From Desulfobacteraceae bacterium UBA2771 (GTDB lineage Bacteria; Desulfobacterota; Desulfobacteria; Desulfobacterales; Desulfosarcinaceae), in the NCBI GenBank assembly GCA_002352605.1, contig DEIP01000085.1:1-37036 (forward strand): DNA of 37,036 bases, read 5' to 3'. The notes under the pieces were generated by a model. It was not told the origin of the DNA. It was given only the letters and a program-made list of their open reading frames with translations, and did not search any database. Position numbers and translations under genes: made by a program. Positions 24,198 through 32,502 of this stretch are shown here, piece by piece. Each line of letters starts with the position of its first letter. The first letter of the stretch is position 1.

Positions 24198-25790
24198 ATG
24201 CGGAAAGGAAAATTTCATTTGATAACGGGTGGCATGCGGCTGGCCATGGTCATGGTTTTTTTGTTTGCCGCTGGGACCGTGAAGGTGGAACCCTCGGTTG
24301 ACGACCCCCTCGAAAGCGGGGCCGATCTGATCATTATCGATTCCGTTGACGCCATGGGGCCGCTTAAACGACCGCCGGTGGCCTTTTTTCACAGCCGTCA
24401 CACCGAAGCCCTGGCCCAGATCAATCGGGACTGCAGCGTCTGCCATATGGCCGACGACAAGGGGCGCCTGTCGCCCAAGTTCAAGCGACTGGCCGATGCG
24501 GACCGTCAGACGGTGACCGACGCCTACCATGTCAACTGCATCGCCTGTCACCGTGAACTGGCAGGTCCCAAACAAAAAAGCGGACCGCAGACCTGCGGGG
24601 GGTGCCACCGGAAAAATCCGCCTGTCGCCTCCACCTGGACGGAGATCGCTTTCGACAACTCCCTGCACTACCGCCATGTGAAGGCCAATGGGGAAAAATG
24701 CGACCGCTGCCACCACGAATACGACAAGCAGACCAGACAGCTGGTTTATGTCAAGGGCCAAGAGGGTTCCTGTGCCTATTGTCATAAGGAAACGCCGGTG
24801 GACGAGACGTTGGCTATCAAAGAGGCCGCCCACGACCAGTGCATCGGTTGCCATCGGGACCGCATCGCCAACAACCAACAGGCCGGACCGGTGGGCTGCG
24901 TGGGCTGCCACGACGCCGACGACCGCATGGGTATCGAGGTGGTCAAGGAGGTGCCCCGGTTGAAGCGCAACCAGCCCGACATTCTCCTGGTCAAGACCGG
25001 TGAAGAGACCCAGCCTCCCGGCGAAAGGCCGGCGGCCATGAATCCCGTCCCCTTCGACCACCAATCTCACGAGACCTACAACAACAGCTGCAGGGTCTGT
25101 CACCACGCCGCCCTGCAATCGTGCAGCAGCTGTCATACCAATGCCGGTAAGCAGGCGGGGGATAACGTAAAACTGGCCCAGGCCATGCACAGCATGACCG
25201 CCTCGACAAGCTGTATCGGCTGCCACCAGGAGAAGCAGAAGGCGCCCCAGTGTGCCGGCTGCCACACATTCATGGGCCAAAAGGAGAAGCCCAACGACCA
25301 ATCCTGCAAGGCCTGTCACATGTCACCGCTTCCCGCCTACGTGAATTTGGCAAAACTCCAGGAGACAAGGGACGTGGCAGTGGATCTGCTGAAGGCGCGG
25401 GATCTGGAGACGAAAACCTTCGCGGTTGATCGGATCCCGGAAAAGGTGACCATAGGCGGACTGTCGGACCGGTTCGAACCGGCCGCCTTCCCCCATGGCA
25501 AAGTGGTCAAGGCGCTGATCGACAAAACCCGGAAAAGCAAACTGGCCGGCTATTTCCACGGCAAAAAGGGTACCCTGTGCCAGGGCTGCCACCACAACAG
25601 TCCCCCAGCGGAAAAGCCACCGGCGTGCAGCAGCTGCCATGGCAACACGGTCGAAAGCGCCGATGCCTTCAGTCCCGGACTGGTGGGTGCCTACCACCGG
25701 CAATGCATCGGCTGCCACAAGACCATGGGTATCGAAAAACCCGATTCCCGGGATTGCAATGCCTGCCACGTGGAGAAGAACAAAGGATAG
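24198..25790 (+). CDS. hmcA: HmcA, 16-haem high-molecular-weight cytochrome c
   Basis: A 530-aa exported cytochrome. A basic N-terminus and hydrophobic segment (MRLAMVMVFLFAAG, about residues 13-26) form the signal peptide. Sixteen CXXCH motifs follow: CSVCH, CIACH, CGGCH, CDRCH, CAYCH, CIGCH, CVGCH, CRVCH, CSSCH, CIGCH, CAGCH, CKACH, CQGCH, CSSCH, CIGCH and CNACH. Sixteen is the number known for HmcA of Desulfovibrio vulgaris, and the length is close. It accepts electrons from periplasmic hydrogenases through cytochrome c3 and passes them to the membrane subunits. The start at 24198 has AAGGA 9 nt upstream; ATG at 24189 is possible but badly spaced. It is followed by hmcB after 43 bp. Confidence 0.95.
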   Translation: MRKGKFHLITGGMRLAMVMVFLFAAGTVKVEPSVDDPLESGADLIIIDSVDAMGPLKRPPVAFFHSRHTEALAQINRDCSVCHMADDKGRLSPKFKRLADADRQTVTDAYHVNCIACHRELAGPKQKSGPQTCGGCHRKNPPVASTWTEIAFDNSLHYRHVKANGEKCDRCHHEYDKQTRQLVYVKGQEGSCAYCHKETPVDETLAIKEAAHDQCIGCHRDRIANNQQAGPVGCVGCHDADDRMGIEVVKEVPRLKRNQPDILLVKTGEETQPPGERPAAMNPVPFDHQSHETYNNSCRVCHHAALQSCSSCHTNAGKQAGDNVKLAQAMHSMTASTSCIGCHQEKQKAPQCAGCHTFMGQKEKPNDQSCKACHMSPLPAYVNLAKLQETRDVAVDLLKARDLETKTFAVDRIPEKVTIGGLSDRFEPAAFPHGKVVKALIDKTRKSKLAGYFHGKKGTLCQGCHHNSPPAEKPPACSSCHGNTVESADAFSPGLVGAYHRQCIGCHKTMGIEKPDSRDCNACHVEKNKG

Positions 25791-25833
25791 GGGCCGATCG
25801 ATACGGCCATAAACCGCAAGTCGAGGATGAACC

Positions 25834-26931
25834 ATGTCACTTTCCAGGAGACAATTTCTCGGTTGGATTGGCGCGGCAGGTACGACCGCCGCTGCCGGCA
25901 GCAAAGCCACTGCCGCAACCACGCACCATTTCCAAGGCTACCCGGACGCGATGGCGGTGCTTCACGACACCACCTTTTGCATCGGCTGCCGCCGGTGTGA
26001 AGGCGCCTGCAACGCAGTCAACGAACTACCGGCGCCGGAAAAACCCTTTACCGATCTTTCCGTCCTCGAGAACCGACGACGCACCACATCCAAAGCCTAC
26101 ACCGTGGTCAACCAGAAGCCGGGCAACGGCAGCGGCCCCATGTTCGTAAAAAATCAGTGCAATCACTGCCTGGAACCCGCCTGCGCCTCGGTTTGCTTCG
26201 TCAAGGCATTGACGAAGAGCAAAGAGGGCGCCGTGGTCTACGATGCATCGGTTTGCGTGGGTTGCCGCTACTGCATGGTGGCCTGCCCCTTCGAGATTCC
26301 CACCTATGAATACGATAGCGCTTTTTCGCCCCGGATAATGAAGTGCACCATGTGTCATCCGCGGGCGCTGGAAGGAAAACTACCCGGCTGCGTCGACTCG
26401 TGTCCCACCGAAGCGCTGGTGTTCGGCAAGCGCGACGATTTATTGAAAATCGCCCGGCGGCGAATCACCCGCCGGACGGAGCGATATGTGGACCACATCT
26501 ACGGCGAGCGGGAAATGGGCGGCACCTCATGGCTCTACCTGTCCGGCGTACCCTTCGAAACCATCGGCATGCGAATGGATTTAGGAGTGACCCCGGCACC
26601 GGAACTCACGGCCGGCGCCCTGGGCGCGGTTCCCATGGTGGTGGGTCTCTGGCCGGTGCTGCTCACCGGCATCTATGCCATGAGCAAGCGCAAAGAGAAG
26701 ATCGCCGCAGAAGAAAAGGCCCTGGCGGTAGCCGAAGCCCTGACCGAGGCCGACGAACGGGCCGCAGCCAAACTGGACGCGACCATGGAAAAGGCCGAAC
26801 AGGAAAAGACTGCCGCCGTTGAAAAAGCCGTGAAGGAGATCCTGACGGCCGAGGCCAAGGCCCGAGCCGAGACCGAAGCCGCCGCGGCGCAGGATCCGCA
26901 AGCCACAGGCGGCAATGAAAAAGACGCGTAG
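25834..26931 (+). CDS. hmcB: HmcB, Tat-exported ferredoxin-like subunit with membrane anchor and long charged tail
   Basis: A 365-aa protein. The N-terminus has a twin-arginine signal (RRQFLG at 5-10, followed by an Ala/Gly-rich segment). Four [4Fe-4S] motifs of the DmsB/HmcB type follow: CIGCRRCEGAC from residue 49, CNHCLEPACASVC near 109, CVGCRYCMVACP near 141, and CTMCHPRALEGKLPGCVDSCP split across about 171-192. After the ferredoxin part is a membrane segment (VPMVVGLWPVLLTGIYAM, about 265-284), then about 80 residues of Ala/Glu/Lys-rich helix, probably coiled coil. It takes electrons from HmcA on the periplasmic face and hands them to HmcC. The tail may face the cytoplasm; that is inference. 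Confidence 0.93.
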   Translation: MSLSRRQFLGWIGAAGTTAAAGSKATAATTHHFQGYPDAMAVLHDTTFCIGCRRCEGACNAVNELPAPEKPFTDLSVLENRRRTTSKAYTVVNQKPGNGSGPMFVKNQCNHCLEPACASVCFVKALTKSKEGAVVYDASVCVGCRYCMVACPFEIPTYEYDSAFSPRIMKCTMCHPRALEGKLPGCVDSCPTEALVFGKRDDLLKIARRRITRRTERYVDHIYGEREMGGTSWLYLSGVPFETIGMRMDLGVTPAPELTAGALGAVPMVVGLWPVLLTGIYAMSKRKEKIAAEEKALAVAEALTEADERAAAKLDATMEKAEQEKTAAVEKAVKEILTAEAKARAETEAAAAQDPQATGGNEKDA

Positions 26932-26979
26932 CCGGTGTTTTGATCCGGATCGATCCAAACCGTTTGGGAGGAATCCTTT

Positions 26980-28149
26980 ATGTCTGATAAAACCGCCACC
27001 ACGGGCCAACCGATTTTCTCACCCTTCAATATCGTGGCCGGTTTCATTTTGCTGGTGGGAGGGATCATTACCATCCTGCGCTTTACCCAGGGACTGGATG
27101 CGGTCACCAACCTGTCCGACGACAACCCCTGGGGCATATGGATCGGATTCGACCTGCTGGTAGGCGTCGCCCTGGCCGCCGGTGGATTCGTGACCTCGGC
27201 GACCGTGTATATCTTTGGAATGAAGCAATATCACGCCGCCGTCCGTCCGGCCATTCTTACCGGCTTTCTGGGCTACGCGTTGGTGGTCCTGGCCCTGCAC
27301 TACGATGTGGGTCGTCCCTGGCGACTGCCCTACCCGTTCATCATGCAGCGGGGCACCACCTCGTTGCTCTTCGAGGTGGCCGCCTGCGTGGCCCTTTACC
27401 TGACCGTATTGTTCATCGAATTCTCCCCGGCGGCCTTGGAGTGGCTGGGACTCAAGCGGGCACGCGATATCGTGATCAAACTGACCATACTGTTGACTAT
27501 TTTCGGCGTGGTACTCTCCACCTTACACCAGTCCTCATTGGGCGCCCTGTTTCTCATCGCGCCTTCCAAGCTGCATCCGTTGTGGTACACGCCCTATCTG
27601 CCGATCTATTTTTTCGTCACCGCCGTAATCGCCGGGTTATCCATGGTGATCTTCGAAAGCTCACTGTCCCATCGTTTTTTCTCACACAAGATGGATGCGG
27701 TTCACCTGGCGGGAAAGGACACGGTGCCCCTGGGATTCGGCAAGGCGGCCGCGTTGGTGCTGGCCGGTTATTTCATCATCAAGGTGATCGGCATCAGCGC
27801 CGGCAACACCTGGCACTATCTGGCCACCGGCTACGGCGCCTGGTACCTGGTGGAGCTATTTGGCTTCGTGGCGCTTCCGGCCTTTCTCTATGCCGTAGGG
27901 GTGCGGGACAAGAACATCACCCTGATTCGATGGACGGCTGCCTTGACCGTGGTGGGAATCGTCGTCAACCGGTTCAACATCTGCCTGGTGGCCTTCAACT
28001 GGCACCTACCCGCCGGCGAGCGCTATTTTCCTCACTGGATGGAGATCGGCATCAGCGTTTTCATCGTGACCCTGGGCGTCGTGGTCTATCGATTTATCGT
28101 CACCCGCATGCCCGTACTCTACGAACACCCGTACGACGACGTCCCTTAA
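26980..28149 (+). CDS. hmcC: HmcC, NrfD/PsrC-like integral membrane subunit
   Basis: A 389-aa protein with ten predicted membrane segments, for example FNIVAGFILLVGGIITIL near 13-30, IGFDLLVGVALAAGGFV near 51-67, ILLTIFGVVLSTLHQSSLG near 170-188, and WMEIGISVFIVTLGVVVYRF near 350-369. The family pattern LSTLHQSSLGALFLIAP, ending with a Lys and His soon after, and RFNICLVAFNW near 327 mark it as HmcC of the NrfD superfamily, which binds quinol or conducts electrons or protons across the membrane without its own metal cofactor. GGGAGGA precedes the ATG by about 8 nt. It is the third subunit gene and follows hmcB after 48 bp. Confidence 0.94.
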   Translation: MSDKTATTGQPIFSPFNIVAGFILLVGGIITILRFTQGLDAVTNLSDDNPWGIWIGFDLLVGVALAAGGFVTSATVYIFGMKQYHAAVRPAILTGFLGYALVVLALHYDVGRPWRLPYPFIMQRGTTSLLFEVAACVALYLTVLFIEFSPAALEWLGLKRARDIVIKLTILLTIFGVVLSTLHQSSLGALFLIAPSKLHPLWYTPYLPIYFFVTAVIAGLSMVIFESSLSHRFFSHKMDAVHLAGKDTVPLGFGKAAALVLAGYFIIKVIGISAGNTWHYLATGYGAWYLVELFGFVALPAFLYAVGVRDKNITLIRWTAALTVVGIVVNRFNICLVAFNWHLPAGERYFPHWMEIGISVFIVTLGVVVYRFIVTRMPVLYEHPYDDVP

Positions 28150-28174
28150 CCGTTTGAAAAGGAAGCCACCGCCC

Positions 28175-28303
28175 ATGGAAACCATTTTTACGCTGCAAGC
28201 GTTCATGCTCCATACCAAGAATATCACCTATGTGCTTATGGTCGCTGCCCTAATCGGAATCACGGGATTCTGGCTGTTTCTCACCGAACATGATGATGAA
28301 TAG
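28175..28303 (+). CDS. hmcD: HmcD, small single-span membrane subunit (42 aa)
   Basis: A 42-codon gene with ATG at 28175 and TAG at 28301-28303. The product has a short polar N-terminus (METIFTLQAFMLHTK), one membrane segment (YVLMVAALIGITGFWLFL, about 19-36) and an acidic end (TEHDDE). Size, position between hmcC and hmcE, and a single membrane span match HmcD of Desulfovibrio (under 50 aa). AAGGAAG lies about 9 nt before the ATG. Its role in the complex is not known; it is probably structural. Small enough to be missed by automatic gene calling. Confidence 0.88.
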   Translation: METIFTLQAFMLHTKNITYVLMVAALIGITGFWLFLTEHDDE

Positions 28304-28335
28304 GAACAGCTCAATGTCGATAAAAGGAGTTCCCC

Positions 28336-29013
28336 ATGTATGAACTGGTAACCGGCCCCCTTGCCTGGATCGCCTTCGGCATCTTCATTATCGGCCTGCT
28401 CTACCGTCTGGTGTGGTACATCCGGGGCCTGAACTGGCAGCTGGACCGCGTCACCTATTCGGAGAATGTGGCCTACGGCATCAAAGGTGCCCTGCGCTCC
28501 ATCTTCTACTGGCTGCTACCATTCGGCACGCACAGTTGGCGATTCTACCCCGGGTTCACCATCCTGGTGTTCGTCTTTCACATCTGCCTGCTGGCCACCC
28601 CCGTGTTTCTTACGGGGCATAATGTGTTGTTGCTGGAACGATGGGGAATCAGCCTGCCGTCCCTGCCCGAAGGTCTGACCGATTTGATGACCGTGGCCGT
28701 GATGGTGGCGGCGCTGTTCATCGTCCTGCGGCGCATCGCCCTGCCGGAGGTGCGCAACCTCACGAAACCCAACGACTTTCTGGTGCTGGGCATCACCGTG
28801 GCGCCCTTTTTGACGGGTTTTCTGGCCTACCACCAGGTGGGCGGCTACGACTTCTGGATCGTGGCCCACGTGTTGTGCGGCGAGATCATGCTGGTAGCCA
28901 TCCCCTTTACCAAGCTGTCCCATTTTCTGCTTTTTTTCCTCTCCCGGGCACAGCTTGGCATGGATTTCGGGATCAAGCGCGGCGGCATGAAAAACAAAGG
29001 AATGGCCTGGTAG
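28336..29013 (+). CDS. hmcE: HmcE, membrane cytochrome b-like subunit
   Basis: A 225-aa protein with about five membrane segments, homologous to TmcC in this window: VTGPLAWIAFGIF at the start, RSIFYWLLPF near 55, FHICLLATPVFL near 77, APFLTGFLAYHQ near 156, and IPFTKLSHFLLF near 194. Membrane histidines (FH, YHQ, AHV, LSH) are candidate haem b ligands, as in NarI/DsrM-like proteins. It would link HmcC/HmcD to the cytoplasmic HmcF. AAAGGAG lies before the ATG, and the gene follows hmcD after 32 bp. Confidence 0.92.
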   Translation: MYELVTGPLAWIAFGIFIIGLLYRLVWYIRGLNWQLDRVTYSENVAYGIKGALRSIFYWLLPFGTHSWRFYPGFTILVFVFHICLLATPVFLTGHNVLLLERWGISLPSLPEGLTDLMTVAVMVAALFIVLRRIALPEVRNLTKPNDFLVLGITVAPFLTGFLAYHQVGGYDFWIVAHVLCGEIMLVAIPFTKLSHFLLFFLSRAQLGMDFGIKRGGMKNKGMAW

Positions 29014-29057
29014 GCCTTGCGCAAACATGTTAAATTTGTTTTTTACTAGGTGATATT

Positions 29058-30443
29058 ATGCCCGAAGGAGTTCTCTGCAGCAAGCAGGTTGTCGATACCA
29101 AGGAAAAGCTCAACGCCCTGTTGGCGGACAAGGGAGGCAAGCAGTACTATTCCGAGATGAAGCAGCTTGACGTGGACGGCAAGGCCCTGTGGGCCACGAT
29201 GGAAAAGACCTGCAAGTCCAGGCTGCGAACCTGGCTGGAGATCTGCGCCCACTGCGGGATGTGCGCCGACAGCTGTTTTTTCTACCTGGCCAACAACAAA
29301 GACCCCAAGCAGGTGCCCGCTTACAAGATCCAGTCCACCCTGGGTGAGATGATCAAGCGAAAGGGAAAGGTGGACAACGATTTCATGCACATGGTCATGG
29401 ACACAGCCTGGTCCAAGTGCTCCTGCTGCAATCGCTGCGCCACATACTGCCCCTTCGGCATCGACATGGGAGTGATGTTCAGCTATGTTCGGGGATTGTG
29501 CTTCGCTCAGGGGTTCGTGCCCTGGGAACTGAAGATCGGGTCGGGCATGCACCGTATCTACAATGCTCAGATGGACATCACCACCGAGGACTGGGTGGAT
29601 ACATGTGAGTGGATGGCCGAAGAGTATGGAGAGGACTGGCCGGGACTGGAGATTCCAGTGGACAAACAAGACGCGGACATCATGTACACGGTCAACGCCC
29701 GGGAGCCCAAGCACTACCCGGAGGACCTGGCCGAAGCCGCAATTCTCTTTCACCTGGCCGGTGAGAACTGGACCGTTCCCAGCCGGGGATGGGAGGAGAC
29801 CAGCCTGGCCATGTTTGCCGGGGACTGGGGGGCCTGCAAGATCCAGGTGGAAAGCGTCTATGCGGCCATGGACCGGCTTAAGCCCAAGCGCATGGTGGTC
29901 ACCGAATGCGGTCATGCCTACCGGGCGACAGTTATTGAGGGGCCATACTGGGCAGGGATCGAGTCAGGCAAGACACCGATTGAAAGCTTCCACTATGTGG
30001 AGTGGGTGGCCGAGGCCCTGCGCACCGGAAAATTAAAGATCGATCCGGCCAAGCGGATCAAAGCGCCGGTGACCTACCAGGATTCGTGCAACTATGTGAG
30101 AAATGCGGGTCTCGCCGACTGCGCCCGGGAGATCATGAGCCAGATCGCCGAGGACTTCCGGGAGATGCGACCCTGCAAGGAGCATAACTTTTGCTGCGGC
30201 GGGGGCGGCGGTCTTAACGGAATCGGCCGCTACCGCCGGGAGCGCAACATCGGATTGACGGTTAAACGGGATCAGATCCTGGCCACCGGGGCCAAGCTTG
30301 TGGTGGCTCCCTGTCACAATTGTTGGGACGCCATCCGGGACTTGGAAGAAGTTTACGAAATAGGCATCCGCTGGTCCTTTCTTAAACCACTGCTGCTGAG
30401 CACGGTGGTGGTTCCGGAGCACATGAAGCCCCGGAACGAATAG
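29058..30443 (+). CDS. hmcF: HmcF, HdrD/DsrK-like iron-sulfur subunit
   Basis: A 461-aa cytoplasmic protein, paralog of TmcB. Two [4Fe-4S] motifs: CAHCGMCADSC at 63-73 and CSCCNRCATYCPFGID near 121-136. The C-terminal part has the CCG features DSCN near 344, NFCCGGGGG near 378, and APCHNCW near 417, plus TECGHAY near 286, so a non-cubane cluster site for thiol/disulfide chemistry is likely. It would receive electrons from the Hmc membrane subunits and pass them to an unknown cytoplasmic acceptor. AGGTGA precedes the ATG. It is followed after 12 bp by a conserved-looking gene of unknown function. Unlike TmcB it keeps the canonical two-cysteine CCG. Confidence 0.93.
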   Translation: MPEGVLCSKQVVDTKEKLNALLADKGGKQYYSEMKQLDVDGKALWATMEKTCKSRLRTWLEICAHCGMCADSCFFYLANNKDPKQVPAYKIQSTLGEMIKRKGKVDNDFMHMVMDTAWSKCSCCNRCATYCPFGIDMGVMFSYVRGLCFAQGFVPWELKIGSGMHRIYNAQMDITTEDWVDTCEWMAEEYGEDWPGLEIPVDKQDADIMYTVNAREPKHYPEDLAEAAILFHLAGENWTVPSRGWEETSLAMFAGDWGACKIQVESVYAAMDRLKPKRMVVTECGHAYRATVIEGPYWAGIESGKTPIESFHYVEWVAEALRTGKLKIDPAKRIKAPVTYQDSCNYVRNAGLADCAREIMSQIAEDFREMRPCKEHNFCCGGGGGLNGIGRYRRERNIGLTVKRDQILATGAKLVVAPCHNCWDAIRDLEEVYEIGIRWSFLKPLLLSTVVVPEHMKPRNE

Positions 30444-30455
30444 TAAAGACGCATA

Positions 30456-30986
30456 ATGGAAAATGTCCGCCTCAACATTGATGGCACCATCGATACCATT
30501 CCCAAAGGGGATCTGCCTAGGCTGCTATCCTGCCTGGCGTGTCAGGTGGAACTGGCGCCGGGGTATACCCTGCGCAGCTTTTTCAAAATGCTGGACGCCC
30601 ATGATGCCCTGGTTCACCTGAACGCCTTTTTCCCCGACATGCTGGCGCAGTTTCACCGGGGACCGAACGATGGTTGCCGGGTGGACGGCATCGACTGGCT
30701 GGTGCTGGAAAAGACCGTCGAAATGGTCGGCTTTCCCGGCGAACCGTGCCTTGAAATCTACCGCAACTTTTCCGGATGGTGCGAGGGCCAATCGGTCCGG
30801 ATCAAAGATTTTCAGGTGGATATGCTGTTGGATATGGAGGTGCGTCTGGGCAAGCTGAAGCATGTCATCTTCGGTGATCAGGTCGATCTCTTTAAATTCG
30901 ACACCGTGTTCACCCTTTTTGAATTCGTGGAGGGAATCGGCTGGGAACTCGGATTTCACGGAACCCCCAGGGAATGCCGCATATGA
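30456..30986 (+). CDS. Unknown protein encoded between hmcF and the universal stress protein gene
   Basis: A 176-aa soluble protein with no signal peptide or membrane segment. It has a CXXC pair (C26 and C29, in LSCLACQ) and further single cysteines in DGCRV, EPCLE and GWCEG. The sequence alternates hydrophobic strands and helices, ending in a strand pair (DLFKFDTVFTLFEFVEGIGWELGFHG). I recognise no family. It starts 12 bp after hmcF and is followed by the stress and signalling genes, so it probably belongs to the same regulatory cassette; a hypothetical gene sits in a comparable place beside the tmc operon in Desulfovibrio vulgaris (from memory, not checked). A weak ribosome-binding site precedes the ATG. 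Confidence 0.75.
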   Translation: MENVRLNIDGTIDTIPKGDLPRLLSCLACQVELAPGYTLRSFFKMLDAHDALVHLNAFFPDMLAQFHRGPNDGCRVDGIDWLVLEKTVEMVGFPGEPCLEIYRNFSGWCEGQSVRIKDFQVDMLLDMEVRLGKLKHVIFGDQVDLFKFDTVFTLFEFVEGIGWELGFHGTPRECRI

Positions 30987-30987
30987 A

Positions 30988-31028
30988 TGGATACCATCTC
31001 ACGTTCATAAAGGTGAAAACAGTATCCA
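30988..31028 (+). repeat. Two-tier inverted repeat before the universal stress protein gene
   Basis: TGGATAC (30988-30994) pairs with GTATCCA (31022-31028), and inside it TCAC (30999-31002) pairs with GTGA (31013-31016) over a 10-nt loop. It starts just after the upstream stop codon and ends about 70 bp before the usp start. No U-run follows. It may separate the hmc message from the usp-signalling message by processing, or be an operator. Confidence 0.42.
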
Positions 31029-31096
31029 GTCGTTTGCGAACATCTATTCGTTGAACGATTTTGGGGGAACTCGTGTGCCACTTAAGGAGACAACCC

Positions 31097-32026
31097 ATGT
31101 TTAAAAAGATCCTGTTTGCGACCACGGCGTCACCAGCCTGCGACAATGCGGCCAAGGTGGCCTTCGACCTGGAGATGAAATGGGATGCCAAGCTCTGTGT
31201 TTTTCACGTCCTCGGTGTCCCTGCCCGCGGATACAGCTCTTTTGTCACCGACGTCCGCACCGGGGAGACCGAACAGATCGACCCGGACTACGTGGACTGG
31301 GTGAAAGAAGAGATGAGGCATACCTACGATACACTCCTCAAAGACAGTCAAAACGCAACCCTCGAAGCAGTCATCGGTGTTCCTCACCGGGAGATCCTGA
31401 GAAAGGCACGTGCCGAAGACGTGGACTTGATTGTCATTGGCGCCCACACCCGGGACGAAGATATCGGGGCCACCCGCTATCGCAGCGTGGTGGGCAGCAC
31501 CATGCAGAAGGTGGCCAAGAGCGCCCGTTGCCCGGTGGTCATTATCAGCCGTCCCTGCACCACATGCTGGAAACTTTTTTCCAACATCGTCGTGGCTACC
31601 GATTTTTCCAAACCGGCCACCAGTTCCTTCCTCTGGGCCGCGCGGCTGGCCAAGGAAGTCCACGCCCGCCTGCACCTTTTTCACGCCGTGGATATCAGCG
31701 CATCCGAACCGGGAAAAGTGAAGGGGCAGGCGGAAATCGAAGCGCGCATCGAAGCGGCCCGCCGGAAAATCGAGAGCAAATATCTCTCACCACGAAAAGG
31801 GTTTGACGATTACGAAGTGGGCATCCGGGAGGGAACCCCTTACGTGGAAATTCTCAAATTTGCTCGGGAAAAACAGGCCGATCTGATCGTCATGGCTCAC
31901 CACACCCGGGAGATCGATCCGGAACTGGCCCTCTTGGGCTCCACGGTGGAACAAGTGGTGCTGCGCTCCTCATGCCCGGTAGCCAGTGTTAACCATCCGG
32001 ACAAGGCTCTGGATGCACCGGCCTGA
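31097..32026 (+). CDS. Tandem universal stress protein (two UspA domains)
   Basis: A 309-aa cytoplasmic protein made of two Usp domains, about residues 1-150 and 160-300. The first begins FKKILFATTASPACDNA and ends with VIGAHTRDEDIG, then GSTMQKVAKSARCPVVII. The second begins FSNIVVATDFSKPA and ends with VMAHHTREIDPELALLGSTVEQVVLRSSCPVASV spread over about 35 residues. The ATP-binding G-X9-GST pattern is only partly kept, especially in the second domain. Usp proteins bind nucleotide and help survival of starvation or redox stress. AAGGAGA lies about 6 nt before the ATG. The longer frame from 31061 is unsupported. A receiver gene follows after about 40 bp. Confidence 0.9.
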   Translation: MFKKILFATTASPACDNAAKVAFDLEMKWDAKLCVFHVLGVPARGYSSFVTDVRTGETEQIDPDYVDWVKEEMRHTYDTLLKDSQNATLEAVIGVPHREILRKARAEDVDLIVIGAHTRDEDIGATRYRSVVGSTMQKVAKSARCPVVIISRPCTTCWKLFSNIVVATDFSKPATSSFLWAARLAKEVHARLHLFHAVDISASEPGKVKGQAEIEARIEAARRKIESKYLSPRKGFDDYEVGIREGTPYVEILKFAREKQADLIVMAHHTREIDPELALLGSTVEQVVLRSSCPVASVNHPDKALDAPA

Positions 32027-32065
32027 GAAAACCTATAGCCGGTGCCGCTTCGACGCGATAAGTCA

Positions 32066-32500
32066 ATGATGCCTGACACCCACAAACCGATATCCCACGA
32101 AGGGACCGTTCTCATCGTCGACGATGCAATGGACATGCGGGTGTTTATTTCCGCCTTGTTTAAGACCAACGGTTACCGCACCGAAACCTGTCGGGACGGA
32201 TCGGCCGGCCTGGAAAAAGCCCGGGAGATCACGCCCGACCTGATCGTTCTGGACGTGATGATGCCCGGCACCGGTGGCGCCTTGATGTACAAAGCGCTGA
32301 AAACAGACCGCCGCCTGAAGCAGACTCCCGTCATTATGCTGTCAGCCGTGGAGCAGCGATCTTTCCAACACTATCTGAAGATGCTCAACATCAGACTGGC
32401 GGCACCGCTTCCCGCTCCGGACGCTTACCTGGAAAAGCCGCCCGATCTTCCACGACTGCTTGACACGGCGACTCGACTCATGGCTTTACGAAAAGGGTAG
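32066..32500 (+). CDS. Single-domain response regulator (receiver only)
   Basis: A 144-aa receiver domain. It shows LIVDDAMDM near the start, the phosphoacceptor in LIVLDVMMPGTGG near residue 64, IMLSAVEQ, and the conserved Lys in YLEKPPD near 128. No output domain follows. It has an insertion before the last strand (RLAAPLPAPDA) not found in the receiver at 4178. The start is uncertain: ATG at 32066 is used, with ATG at 32069 and GTG at 32042 as alternatives, and no strong Shine-Dalgarno is seen. It is followed after 2 bp by the large hybrid kinase, so they should be co-translated and may form a relay pair. Confidence 0.82.
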   Translation: MMPDTHKPISHEGTVLIVDDAMDMRVFISALFKTNGYRTETCRDGSAGLEKAREITPDLIVLDVMMPGTGGALMYKALKTDRRLKQTPVIMLSAVEQRSFQHYLKMLNIRLAAPLPAPDAYLEKPPDLPRLLDTATRLMALRKG

Positions 32501-32502
32501 CA

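Noticed and set aside
24192..25319. 375-codon minus-strand open frame opposite hmcA
   Set aside because: Antisense of the 16-haem cytochrome; its composition follows from complementing CXXCH codons.
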